Assembly: GCF_002994745.2 (NCBI RefSeq)
Contig: NC_037089.1
Span: 3,512,001-3,576,000 of the forward strand
DNA from: Rosa chinensis
Taxonomy: Eukaryota; Streptophyta; Magnoliopsida; Rosales; Rosaceae
Length of the DNA stretch: 64,000 nt
Direction of reading: 5' to 3'
A model generated the notes under the pieces. The model was not told the DNA's origin. It searched no databases and worked only from the letters and a program-made list of their open reading frames with translations. Position 1 is the stretch's first letter; every line of letters begins with the position of its first letter. Made by a program: the position numbers and the translations under genes. Below, one piece after another: positions 15,291 to 26,719 of the stretch.

Positions 15291-15450
15291 GAAAAAAAAT
15301 CCCTGTTCAGTCATGATTATTCTTATTTATTATAAAGCAAAGGGAAAACAATTTATGTTCATCATTTCCCTTTACTTACTTACATATCAATTTAAAGCAT
15401 GCTCCTTCATGGTTTTAGCATCTTAAATTGATGCTGTTGAATTTTTGTAG

Positions 15451-16342
15451 ACATCATTGTGGAACAACCATCATGCCAAGTTCCCAACCAAGTTATAGGG
15501 ACAGCTGCCATACTAAGAGAGATTGATTGTTTAAGTGCCTCTGTCAATGACATCCTCGAAGTGAGATCAAACATTTTATCTACAATAACCCTTCCAAACA
15601 CAAGGCTCTGTGGGTTCGCAGGATGGTTGATCACTTTTTGATGTTCATTTTCGAGTAAGTTAATCTTCACTATACCTTTATCTTTTGGAATGCCAGGATT
15701 CCTGAACATTTGTATGCTTACTATAACATGTAACTTATGTTCTGGTGAGGTTCCAGCCCAGAATGAAATTGACTTGACCACTACTCCCAGTGTAGATAAT
15801 GGCACACACTGGGGAAAACAGGTTTGTTATTGCCGAATCCTTTGTCCTATGTTTTTATTTATCGTCAAGAAATCAATTTGCAGATGGAAAATATTTTCTG
15901 CGAAGTTCAAAAGACATCTCAACATTATGGTGAACTCTGTATCATTGCCATCAAATGCTTATATTAGGGACTGAAATTTTCAAATTGATAGGCCAATGGA
16001 CAAAAATTAAGTACTCCACACCTGATAACTTGTTCATATAAGTGCAATGTTGTGTGTGATGATATCTGTTCCCTTCATTTTATACATAGCAGTCTTTTTT
16101 ATATTCTGTTATGCTTTTAAAAAAAAAAAAAAAAACTTCTGTGCTTATCCTTGTTTGTTGAACAGATTTTCCTCTTGAACCCTCCAATCCGTGTCACTGA
16201 AGGGGATAATCTGAATGGTTCTTTCTCAATGAGGTGCAACAAGGAAAATCATCGTTTGATGGAGGTTGAGTTTAGCAGTGAGATTAAACAGTATTCTGGA
16301 CAGCTACTCCCACCTTTTAGAAATATATATTTCATAGAGTGA
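15451..16342 (+). pseudogene. PRMT6-like arginine methyltransferase, C-terminal fragment
   Basis: Three exons of the C-terminal beta-barrel of a protein arginine N-methyltransferase are recognisable: 15451-15654, 15750-15821 and 16166-16342. The key motif is THWGKQ|IFLLNPPIRVTEGD, which crosses the second intron in the correct phase, and the end reads KENHRLMEVEFSSEI...LPPF. Exon 1 contains CGFAGW, after which a 10-bp insertion (about 15625-15640) breaks what should read GWFDVHFR and gives a TGA at 15639-15641. The SAM-binding catalytic core is absent, so the copy cannot methylate. PRMT6 is the best guess from the tail; PRMT membership is surer than the subtype. Confidence 0.6.
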
Positions 16343-16426
16343 CTGGAGGCAAGGATCGTCCCCACCAACATATTTCTGGAAGTCTGGATTGTCCGAAGGA
16401 ATCAGACCTACAAGCCATCTGTAAAA

Positions 16427-16501
16427 GTTTTGTGAGAGTTTTCCAGGCTTTGCCGCCATTCTGCTAAACTCGGATCTTCGTTTGTTTTTAATTTTGTTAT
16501 T
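16427..16501 (+). repeat. 3'-flank segment shared with 1066-1140
   Basis: This is the counterpart of the copy at 1066-1140. It starts about 85 bp after the PRMT-like stop codon and so probably derives from its 3' untranslated region. Confidence 0.5.
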
Positions 16502-17369
16502 TTTTATTTAAGTTATGTCAACATCCTAAGAATTGTCTTTACAGTGACCTCTTCTCCTTACTGTAGCTTTGCAATGCCATATTAGCGTTTAAACTTTCAA
16601 TATTTTTTGTCTTTTGTTTTCTTATCAAATGTTTATACAATGGAAAATGTATCTGTACACTCAAATCAATACTGTACCTGTCTACTTCTGTTAACTGTAC
16701 CTGTACATTAATATACAACTGCTGATCAAGATCTTTTATTTCATGGTGTTCAAGATCCAACTTATTGGTGTTTCAAATAAAATCTGCTTCTGGCTTCTTT
16801 TGAGGACTGGTATCTAGTACATGAGACCTAGTAGCGATTGGCGGCTATGGTCATTGTTCAATATCAACGTTACATCGGTCGATAGCCGGTTGATGAGAAT
16901 TATGCTCGGTATTCAACCGATCCAGCCCTAGTCTACACACTACACAATCACAATAAATCAAGGAACAATGTCGCAATGTCACAATTGAACAAGAGACAAC
17001 AATGAAAACATAAAAGCAATGCACTGGGTGCAGTACATTACACATAACTTGCACAGCTGCAGTCTTGCACGAATGCCAGAAATCCCACAGGAGTAATAGA
17101 CAGTACATACACAAAAGTAATAGACAGTACATACTACATAGAAGAAAATAATAACACAGAAATGGGAAATCCACAATGCTGGAATGCTGGTCCTTGCAGC
17201 CTTGCAGATCTAAGCCTTCCAAGTTCCTGCAAAGTGTAAACGAACATGAATTAGAGTTTGCATTCCAATGATTCCATAACAAAACAACAACAGAAAATAA
17301 TCAATTTATCAAGAATTACTGAATTACATTCCACTCAATCTCAACATGAATGACCAAGCAAACACTATG

Positions 17370-18786
17370 CTACCAACCAAACAAAACAGCAAAGCCATCA
17401 AGCAAACAGAATGCTTTCTTCTCCCTTGCCAATCTTTCAGCTTCCTTCTCCCTTGCCGACCTTTTAGCTTTCATCATACAAAGGTCCCTTCTCTTAGTTT
17501 CAGCAAGCCATTCCTCAGACTACAAGAATATGAGAATCATTACTGAACAGAATTTACGGTCCTTCATATATGCATTCTTTTGTGAGCATTTTTCTAAATC
17601 CAAAACGAAAGGCACCCTATAAATGAAAACTTAAATGTCCGTTGAGATTCGGAATTAAACCACAACACAAAGAATCTTCACAATTGAACCATATCACAAG
17701 ATTCCACTATTAAAACTCAAGACCAAAATATACCAAACTCTAAATTAACTGAATGATAAGTAATCAGACATCTAAAACTGCAGACCACATAAACACACAC
17801 ATAGCAATTACAGATTTGATTCACTTGCCCAATGAAAAGTACAATCAAGTAAAGATACACGAAATCGGAGTCGCACATTCCCTGATAAAAGTAAAAGTAA
17901 CCAACTATATCATCTCCATGCCAATAAAGCTAACCAGATCAATCAGGAGACTCACTAACTCTCTAATCATTTAATTTCTACGAAGATTCAGTCGTTCAAA
18001 GTTAATGGGAACAAGCAACTGACATCAACATCTCAAAATTCACGTTAGCTCATCAACTAAGTTGATGAGAATGAAGGAACTAAAAGGCATGATCTAACCA
18101 ATCTGAAAAGTCCAAAAAGCACAGATCATATGAAATCAGATACAGACATACAAAGCTAGAGTTGAGTGATGCATTTAGGCCGAAAATACATAATGAAGCA
18201 AACATAGATCAGCAGTTCAAAAATCCAAGTCAGTAAGAAAACACAGAAATTGAATTGCTACTGATTTTTTCAAAGAAGGCGCCCACTAAACAAAATGACA
18301 CAAGGAAGGAAAATAAACCATGCGGGCATAATCGGGGACCTCCGTCACCCTTGCAAGGCAGTGGAGTAACCCTCCGGGGTTCCGACTCGCTTCCATCTTG
18401 GCTGAAGCAACCCCCTTGGATTCCGAAATGTAGAGATTGACGGCTTTCTCAATTGCATCCAGGCCCACCCCTTCAACATGATCGCCTACTGGATCGTTCA
18501 CAGGACCTGAAGGCCGCTTCCTCTTCGCCACCATTTCATTCTCTTGAGCCTTTAACAAACATGGAAACTCAATCAGAATTAAACCGAAAGCCCTTCCAAA
18601 TCAATGTTCAAAATTAAATAAAAAAAATCGTTATGAAGCCCCAACCCTAATTCGATTTCCAGAAATCAATGTTAAAATTCAGAGTTGACAATGAAATCGA
18701 AAGAGGTATTTCTTAAACCCGAACCCTTAAATCAAATCTGTATATGGAAACCTTGAAATCAAAACCCCGCGACCTACCGAGTCCAT
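17370..18786 (-). CDS. Unknown small protein, 129 aa, three exons
   Basis: I do not recognise the product. The model is complement(17370..17519, 18319..18549, 18778..18786). A 9-nt first exon (ATG-GAC-TCG) is followed by a GTAGGT donor. Exon 2 (231 nt) has an AAAG acceptor and a GTTTAT donor. Exon 3 (150 nt) ends in TAG at 17370-17372. All junctions are phase 0 and the frame stays open throughout. Exon 2 encodes a basic KRKRP patch and then EGVGLDAIEKAVNLYISESK. Exon 3 encodes a charged, probably coiled-coil stretch (KRSAREKEAERLAREKK). The 5' leader holds a GA microsatellite at 18811-18826. Further downstream exons in place of exon 3 are possible, as a similar open segment exists at 17160-17228. 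Coding status is plausible but unproven. Confidence 0.45.
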
Positions 18787-18929
18787 CTCAGAGAGGCAGA
18801 GACGCAGTGGAGAGAGAGAGAGAGAGCCGAGTTTCTTAATTTGTTTTGATGACCAGTCGAGTCTCTTTTTTATACTAGATAGAAATCCCGCGCTTTGCTG
18901 CATGGTATACAAGTTGTAAACTATTCTCT

Positions 18930-19185
18930 TGTTTAATGAAAACTAAAATTGAGAGAGAATTGAGTCGTGCTTTCATTGATAATAGCGGTCTCTTTATATA
19001 AAGGATTACAAGACATAGAATTGGAATTGTACAAGGAAAGATAATCGTACAATTAATCGGATATCTCTAAGAATATCTCTAATTCTAAACCCTATTACAA
19101 CTAGGTACCCTAGAGTTTCCCTATTACAACTAGGTTAAGTAACCTAGAGTTTGGGTCAGACACATATTCTGGATTTACTTGAACA
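18930..19185 (-). mobile_element. Short solo LTR, 256 bp, TSD TCTCT
   Basis: The segment begins TGTTTAATG and ends TTGAACA, with short inverted ends TGTT/AACA. It is flanked on both sides by TCTCT (18925-18929 and 19186-19190), the 5-bp duplication expected of LTR retrotransposons. A TATATAAA box at about 18995 read on the minus strand suggests the LTR points that way. No internal coding region or second LTR is present. The short length is more like Copia, but class is unproven. Confidence 0.75.
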
Positions 19186-19619
19186 TCTCTGATATTTTAC
19201 GAAATTTTTCACAAAGTGCAATCTTCAACTTAAGAGTTCGATAATAAAGTAAGCGATGATACGAGTTAGTGAAAATTTTTAGAGAATTTTTTGAAAACCA
19301 GAATTTTTTTTTTTCTTTTTTAAATTCAAAAGGCTGGTGATTAAGAATTTTGAAAGTTTTGGAATTAAGCAAATTGTTTAAAGAAAAAGGGAAAATATAT
19401 GCGGTGCTATCTTGACTGCTAAAAATACCCTCGCGGCAGCGCTTGATCTGGATCTTTTTTTTAAATGTAATCTAATTATATAATAAAAGTAATCACAAAC
19501 CAAGTCTGCAATCACAGAGGCATCCCATACTCATATAACATCTGAGAAACCAATAATCATAATCAAAACGTAAAACTCGACTTGGAAGCTATCTAGCTTG
19601 TCGTAGTACTGTTCTATCT
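19186..19619. other. Spacer, no gene seen
   Basis: AT-rich spacer between the solo LTR and the DUF1218 gene. I see no gene or repeat structure in it. Confidence 0.6.
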
Positions 19620-20199
19620 CTACGCATACCCAGCCATCCCAATGTTTGAGCTTGTACGCTTTGCTTTGTGAGCTGCCTGAGTAGTGATTGCCTTGGTGAA
19701 GTACATGTAGTAATAGACGTTGAGGACCATTGTTGCAACCACAAATACTGCTCCAGCAATAAAAACGCCTTTTCGCAATGCGTCACGTACAGGAAAAGTT
19801 CTGAGCATATATCATCCCCCGGTACTTGGTGTGATAGGCATTTTTTGTAGCACCACCAATCAAGCATGATTCTGCAATCAGAAAAGTTACCAATGATGAG
19901 ACAAAATAAATAATGGCCCAAGCTCGATTTCCGCCAGGGGCTAAGGGTCTTCCAAAACACATGCACTTCGTGACACCCATGAGTAGGGATTCCCCCGAGA
20001 GAAGAAACAAGAAGCCGCCCACTCCATAACCAGTAGCAACATCTGAGTTACAGACACAGTAAGTTTCATTTGTTCGTCCATCCTTATATATTACACCCAC
20101 ACTTCTTCGTCTCTCAGCGGCAATGGCGAACCCAAAAGCCACTAAGCTGAGAACGACGACCAGAAGGTGCACCAGAGTCGAGCCTTTTCCTTCTCCCAT
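19620..20199 (-). pseudogene. DUF1218 family four-helix membrane protein, frameshifted
   Basis: DUF1218 proteins (MWL/DESIGUAL group) are small plant membrane proteins linked to cell-wall lignin and leaf symmetry. From ATG at 20197-20199 the frame gives a signal-anchor helix (LVHLLVVVLSLVAFGFAIA), AAERRRS, YCVCNSDVATGYGVG, then two more helices and AYHTKYRG. After NFSC the frame hits TGA at 19783-19785. Continuing one base over, the last helix reads DALRKGVFIAGAVFVVATMV, ending at 19620. So a +1 shift near 19783-19791 removes helix 4. Corrected length would be about 192 residues, normal for the family. No intron is visible although many relatives have them, so a retrocopy is possible. A single sequencing error could also explain the shift. 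Confidence 0.7.
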
Positions 20200-20798
20200 C
20201 TCCGGAATCAGATGCTGTAAGCCACTGCCTACTGACACAGAGTGAAACAGCAACACAGCAAAGTGACAACTTTCAGATCATCTATTTTAAATGAAAATTG
20301 GGCTATAAATAGCCCTCAGATCTAATCAGCGCCCCAGATTATTCATTATTTAAGAAACAATTAGAGCTCTTGACCCGATTTCGAGACCCGTTAACCTGCG
20401 AGGGAGACCCTACAACATCTCCTCTGTCTGACGACGACACGACAGCGCACCGGTCACGTTCGACTTGCCTCTTCGTTGCAAGGGCGCATGTGGCCTTGGA
20501 TCATCCATACAACGAGTGAGGAGGAAGAATGCGAAGGCCGAAAGTTTATGAGTTTCCGGCGGTTTGGAGGTGTTTTCCGGCGACTCCAGCCATCGTCGGC
20601 CATGCATGAGATATGAAACGTGATACTGATCTCTTTCTCTACACGCTAGTATACTTGGTTTTTGAATTCGATCGATTTTTGACAATTTTTGTTTTTTGAT
20701 ATTTTCGGGTACGACAGAGCTACTGGTGACGGCGACAATTCTATGAACCTTATCTTGCAGAAAACGAATAATAGTTAAACAAATGAAAACTAAGCCCA

Positions 20799-21703
20799 AT
20801 GACTAAAATATCGAGTTTCAAGGAAATATCGATGGTCCCGGAAATGGAAATTTCGGCGGAAATATCGAGGGTATATCGATTTCGATAAAAAATAAAGAAA
20901 AATGATGAAAATTTTAAGAAAAATATGGAAATTTTAAGTGAAACTTTTGGATATGTTTGTTTTAGTAGTTGTCTACTATAGTCTATATATGAAAAGAAAA
21001 CCTTGAATAAACATTGTTATATAGTAATTTGTAATCATTTAAGATGAAACGGTAAATGCTGAATAAACAATAAGAACTAAATGATTAATAATATTAACTT
21101 GTTACTTACCATAATTATAGAGTGAAGAAGTAGTAAAAGAAAGAAGAAAGAAGAAAGAAGAAAGAAACTTTGTTCTTTCGGTGTAAGGAATGAGTGGAAT
21201 CCTAAACCCTATTTATAGAAGTTCAAAATTGAAATGTTGTTATAAATTTTTTGAAATTTTGGTAAATAAAATTCAAAAAGTAATAGATTGTTCTATGTTG
21301 GTTATTGATTAGACATGTACCTAAGTTTTCTGATTCGTAGACTAAATGAATATATATTAGAATGGTGCAAAGATAACATGAGTGTATGTTCAGCAGAGTT
21401 GGCCAAGGCTCTCAAAGGGCAATGGAGTGACCACGGTTCAAGCCTTGGTGACTTTGTTGATTTTTTGATTTGAAGTTTAGGCTAACTATGTAGGTTCCAA
21501 AAAAAAAAAAAAACCAAAATTTCGCAAAATATCGGGAAATTTCGGGAAATTTCCAAAATATCAATCGAAGGTTCCAAAAATATACCCAAAATTTAGCAAA
21601 ATATCGGTCGAAATCTACACGGAAGGTTACGGAAATTTTGACAAGTGAAAAAAATGAAAATTTCGGCGAAATATCGCCGAAAATTTCGATTTTTTAGTCC
21701 TTG
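20799..21703. mobile_element. Non-autonomous Mutator-like element, about 0.9 kb
   Basis: Flanked by the 10-bp direct repeat ACTAAGCCCA (20789-20798 and 21704-21713). The two ends are inverted copies of GACTAAAA(T/A)ATCGA, starting 2 bp inside the left repeat and about 4 bp inside the right, and both ends are rich in GAAATATCG / CGATATTTC motifs with ATTTCGGCGA. A 9-10 bp target repeat is typical of MULEs. No transposase is seen. The interior is AT-rich with a GAAGAAA repeat near 21140-21165. Confidence 0.6.
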
Positions 21704-21922
21704 ACTAAGCCCACTGCAGGAGCGAATTCCATAAAACACATCTTTAACCTGAATATAACAAATAAACACAGGGTACTTCTATTGTCAGAACAAAATTATC
21801 AGAAAAGTCAGTTGGTTTCTTCCGATTTTCGGTACTTCTCATCATAACCAAATCAAAGTTTATCGTTTGCAGCCCTGAGATGTTGTATCATGGACTTTAT
21901 CTTTCAAACTGCATTTGAGATC

Positions 21923-22073
21923 TGTTGGAACTTGTGGGACTCTAGTCCCACATGGAAGAAAGTTTGAAAGATCATGACCTTTTTAAGGACAAACCCATGT
22001 ATAGAATTAAATGGGCAACAAGTCAAAGAGTGGGATTCGGTGGGCTTTCCTATTGGGCTTCCATAGGAATATG

Positions 22074-22113
<40 letters not shown>

Positions 22114-22630
22114 GTCAAAGATGGGCCTTGGGGCTCTTGGGCTCGGTTTGACTAAATATGATATTCTTTTTTGCTTTACTGTTTTGAATTTCGGATATAA
22201 TCGAACAGTTGCAGCGGATTGAATTGAACAACGTCAAACAACTGCCGACGCAACCGACGTAACTCCTCGTCTTGGGTTCTATATGAGGACTACCTTCGGT
22301 CGTCATTGATCAATCAATCTTCTTCTTCCTCCTCCAAAAAGTTATTCTGAGAAACATAAAATAGAATTCGTTAGGGTCAAGTTCTTGTGCAAGAACTTGT
22401 ACCAGATAGTTGTATCCTCTAGATAGACGTCCGAATCTACAGCACAAATAGGGGCGAATTTCTGTCTTAGGTCACTGCACTGCAGGCCTCTATCTGATCA
22501 AGTTAGTAAATTCAATTTCGAATTAAAGTGATTTGATTTCTATTAATTACTTGCTATTATATATTCAATTTGTGTTCTATATTAGATTATATACACTGCT
22601 AATATTTGTAGATACTGATTGGTTCTAACA
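21923..22630 (+). mobile_element. Solo LTR, 708 bp, TSD AGATC
   Basis: It starts TGTTGGAACTTG and ends GGTTCTAACA. The 5-bp duplication AGATC lies on each side (21918-21922 and 22631-22635). The opening GTGGGACTCTAGTCCCACA palindrome is common in plant Copia LTR starts. An (AT)n run at 22076-22110 lies inside. No internal region or partner LTR is present. It sits inside the coiled-coil remnant described at 22636-23260. Confidence 0.8.
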
Positions 22631-22635
22631 AGATC

Positions 22636-23260
22636 TTCACACATCTGCTGCGCTGTGGATATTTTTTCTGCATCCTCATATAGTTCTTAAGATTGCTTCT
22701 CGATTTTTAAACTTGCCTCTTGGACCTTACGGAGCTGCTCATTTTGCTCTCAAGCTCAGCTTTAACTTTATCCAGCTCTGCATAAACGCTATATATGTTC
22801 TTCTGCATTCAACAGTACTGTTGTAAAAAGACAAAAAATTAAATCTGCAGGGATAACAAAAATTTAATGTGCAGTCTTATACACATAGCCTTAAACCTCC
22901 AACAGATAAACATATAATGACCACTTCTTTCGAATCACAAGGACAATGTAGTAACACAACAAAACAATGCACCTATCACTTCTGCATTTACCGAAATCTA
23001 ATTTATATACCCTTTCAAACAGAAAAACATAATCAGAAGCAAAAAACTAACTAATGGCTCAAGCATACACAGCCCCCATCTCGTCCAAAACCCGTCACCG
23101 ACGAACTCTCAAAGAAGAAGACTGTCACAAACTCAACGACACACGCCGCTACGTAGTTACAGACGAGCCCGAGAAGACTTGCTGCGGCCGCTTGAGGGAA
23201 AAAGTCAATCCTAGCAGAGCCGCCTAGGGTTTTCTCTCCTGCTGCGATGAAGTTTTCTTA
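22636..23260 (-). pseudogene. Decayed coiled-coil gene fragment
   Basis: On the minus strand around 22680-22800 heptad-like coding pieces can be read in neighbouring frames: AELDKVKAELESK, then EQLRKVQEASLKIEKQS followed by a stop and ELYEDAEKIS. They suggest a coiled-coil protein that has lost its frame. The solo LTR at 21923-22630 cuts the same stretch. A GC-rich block at 23080-23250 may be its former 5' exon or promoter. I cannot name the family. Confidence 0.3.
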
Positions 23261-24177
23261 TTCATTAGTCTACACTTGAGATGAATATTATCAATAATTT
23301 ATTCACATGAATTGTGGTTAGAATATAATTTTTCGAAACATCTTAATTTTTTAGATTTGTATCCCCTAGATGCACTAGAACAAAAGAAATCCAACAAGGA
23401 ATGAACCTCAAATTAACCATGTCATCACTCTATGAATTTTTTATTTATTTGTACGTTCTGGCATGTAACAATAATTTTATATATCAACGATTTCAATTCC
23501 AAGGGCTTAATAAAGGTGCGTTCTATAGCTCTCCTCTCTCACATGAAATTAACTTCTTCTTTTTTATGCGAAAATACTATGATTATAGGTGGAAGCCTTT
23601 AGAGCATCTACAGTTTACACATCAAAAAGAAGAGCATTGGATGCATTTCTCAGAAGATAGTTAGTCCACGAGAAACCATCAAGAGATCTATGACATACAT
23701 TAGCCACTACATCAGCTACCAAGTTTATTTCTCTAAATACATAACGTGAAATTAATTATACTTTCTAATTGTTGACCGAAGCCAACAATAGGCTTTGAGG
23801 AGCATTGTAGCAATTATTGATTAGTCGTAGTTATGTTTCACATATGACAATTGACAAAAAATATACGAAGGTGGCACTACCTCTAATTCTCTACATCTTT
23901 CTGCATCATAAAAAATAAAAATAAAAAACTGTAATTCTCTATATCGAGGAAGTTCCTTATACTTTCCAAATTTTTGTGATCTTTGAACCTTCCTGATTTC
24001 TTTAAGTAAACCAACTTGCAACTGGAAAAAGTTGTCACCAACTTATTGTAGGAATAGAGCATCCCATATCGTGACCAATTAGACTTTATATAAGGAGTTT
24101 CCCCGCATGTAAATTTTTAACTTCTTTTATCAAAACTTACAATCTTTTAGGGCTTATCTCACAAGGTTCAACATATA
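23261..24177. other. Spacer, no gene seen
   Basis: AT-rich sequence between the coiled-coil remnant and the second TOP6A-like copy. No credible coding frame or repeat structure was found. Confidence 0.6.
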
Positions 24178-24953
24178 ATGGCTTCTTGTTTTGATGAACG
24201 CAAACTAATCTGGGCAATTCCAAAGAGAGAAAACTTCCTCAAATTAATTAACCTGCGCAACGCAATATACACCAGGCTGATGGATGAGACCGCCCCAACA
24301 TCCTTCCTTATACTTGAAGATGGTGATTATCACGGGGTTGAAGACCTCTCTGTCTCTGAAGTTGTGTGAAATCTGAACTCAAGAGAAAATTTGACAATGG
24401 GGACTTCAGTCTGATTTCACGAGGCAAGTCTCATTGTGTTTGTGGCAATGGTGTTAAACATGTTAAACTCTCTAAACCAAGAGAGAAAAGAAGAGAAGTC
24501 ATCCGTTGGATTGATCGTTTTGTCGAGTCCAAAGAAGAAGAAAAGTGACATGCACTTCGTTTTCTGTATTACATGAACATGAATTTCTTCGAACAACCAA
24601 AAACATCAAACTCACCTCTTGATGACATCTGTTGCGCTAGTGAAAGAGTCCTTGTTGGAGGTCTGCTTTCGTTCATGTTTCGGGAGCACGAAACCTTTTG
24701 TACAAGCAGGGATGATGAGGTATCCATCCCACCTATTATGACTTCAGACATTATTTTGAAGAATCGTGGAGCCAAGTTCCTATTGGAAGAAGATTTTGTG
24801 AAAGAGTATCCGACGTTGTTTGAAGACCTCTAACTTATGAAGATGCTGAAGAAAAAAGCGAATCTTGAAGCTTTGGATAAGTTGGGGCGCACTTGCTTGG
24901 CCAAGCGCTATTTGCCATATAAGTTGAAGTACCTTTTGACCGTCGTCGACTAA
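24178..24953 (+). pseudogene. Second TOP6A/SPO11-like copy, TOPRIM domain deleted
   Basis: This is a relative of the ORF at 3-899, with an N-terminal part that the first copy would have beyond the window edge. It begins ATG at 24178 (MASCFDERKLIW), shifts frame near 24366, has TGA at 24546-24548, then reads LRFLYYMNMNFF, where the YY at 24567-24572 matches the catalytic tyrosine site. The conserved LDDICCA and KNRGAKF follow. At about 24783 it jumps from the KF before the TOPRIM straight to EEDFVKEYPTL. Compared with the first copy this removes 354 nt (118 codons), with TTGG at both joins. A further CAA-to-TAA change stops the frame at 24831-24833. The tail LPYKLKYLLT and the stop at 24951-24953 remain aligned. 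Clearly dead. Confidence 0.85.
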
Positions 24954-25962
24954 GCAACAGATTGACCATGCTATTTACAATTTTTATTTATTTATTTAAT
25001 GCAGTTTAAAAGTAGAACTTGAAAATGTTTTTAATGTCACCTAAGAGAAATAGAAAAGAGTACCAAACGCATGACTCACCCTCAAAAGGATTGGAGAAAT
25101 ACAATCGCGGTTCAATTCCAAAAATCTCACACACATCGGACCCATCAATATTTTTGTCTACATTGTGACCATCAAAATCGAAACCATCATTTGAACTATT
25201 TCCTCGTTTTCTCGGTTTTATTTTTAAATTTTTTTAAAAAAAATTATTTATAAAAACGTTACCGACCAGGCCTTAGGTGTCTCTAGATTGATCAGTAGAC
25301 AAGTAACTGATCGAAAGCTATTGAAAAAAAAAAAATCCAAGTATTATTGATGTCAACTAAACATGGATAACATTGATAAGACTTTGTCTAAACAATCAGC
25401 TATAAAAAGATGGAAGAATATAGGCTCTATTCAGTAACATTTTTAAAAATAATTTTCTAAAAACGTGTTCTTATTTTCCCATCAAAACTTTTCCGCCATC
25501 AAATAATGATTTTTACCACTTCTTGAATTGAATGAACTCAAAAGTTACGACACCATTTTCTTTTTACGATTTTTAAAAGTTACAAAACAATAAATTCACA
25601 AATTAAAATTCATTCGAGATTTTGGTGTTCTGTCAATTGGAATGCATTCTAAAAAATAAAATTCATGCTCTACGAGTGGTGAGCTTATGTTATAAGAGAA
25701 TTTCAAGAAAAAATTGGGTTAACAAAATTTAACATGGTTTGACATACCATACAATGCACATAAGTTAGTATAGCAAGTTTGTGAGAAAACAAGTGGTAGC
25801 ATTGAAGCCATCTTCAAGTATAATTAAGGACCAAGTTATAGTGTAAGGGGATTAAATTCATGAGGATTGGCAAATCATTTCCTCACTAGAGTAAACCTAA
25901 GAAAACCTAGAAAGAATGCACACAATTTACAAATTCACGAAACCAAAACTCAATTCAAGTTA

Positions 25963-26374
25963 GGACAATTCTCAGGTTCACTCCTAGGGTGAACGAGCAT
26001 ATTCACCCCATTGTCGATTAACATACTTTTACTTAATAAATTTATAATCCAACAGTCTGTATCTTAAATTAGCCTTTAAAGATCTAAAAAATCAATATAA
26101 TCGGAAATCATTTAAATATCTAATTGAATCAAACAAATGGATGGTTCTAACAACACTTACTATTATTATGATGAACCGTTCATGTAATTCATAGAAATGA
26201 ATAACTAAATTAAGGGTCTTCAATTTGATTGATTATTTACAAAGCTAATTTTTGTATTACGTTATACAACATGCATGAATGGTCGGATTAGAAAATTATA
26301 TATAAAGTTATGCCTTAACAGCAAGAGAGGGTGAATATGCTGATTCACCCAAGGGGTGAACCTAAGAATTGTTC
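25963..26374. mobile_element. MITE, 412 bp, about 46-bp inverted ends, 9-bp TSD
   Basis: The ends GGACAATTCTCAGGTTCAC and, inverted, GAACAATTCTTAGGTTCAC continue as matching sequence through CATATTCACCC. The target repeat TTCAAGTTA occurs at 25954-25962 and 26375-26383. A 9-bp duplication suggests the Mutator superfamily. There is no coding capacity. Confidence 0.75.
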
Positions 26375-26394
26375 TTCAAGTTATGGCATATGAA

Positions 26395-26715
26395 GACTAA
26401 TATGCACAAATGGATAGTGAATTGTTTGATGAGACTTTTGGTTGAAAGATTCACTAATTGCAATGAAAATAACAAGACTAGACTAAGCTAAAGTTCTTAT
26501 AAAATGGATGGGAGTAAGATTTTGAATTATTTACCACTAACCTCCCTTGCTGCAGCAATTCAATTGCAATGAAAATGACATGTGAAGGGTGATATGCACA
26601 AATAGATAGTGAATTATTTGATGAGATTTTTGGTTGAAAGATTACACGTACTAATTGAAATGAAAATAACAAGGCTAGACTAAGCTAAAGTTCTTATAAA
26701 ATGGGTGTGAGTAAT
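26395..26715. repeat. Tandem duplication, about 185-bp period
   Basis: The block beginning near ATATGCACAAATGGATAGTG (about 26400-26515) is repeated with changes at about 26590-26715, each ending AGCTAAAGTTCTTATAAAAT. No function is seen. Confidence 0.7.
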
Positions 26716-26719
26716 GGTT

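Noticed and set aside
21361..21480. tRNA-derived SINE suggested by a GGTTCAAGCC box B-like word
   Set aside because: The A box is poor, there is no tail or own target repeat, and it lies inside the MULE-like element.
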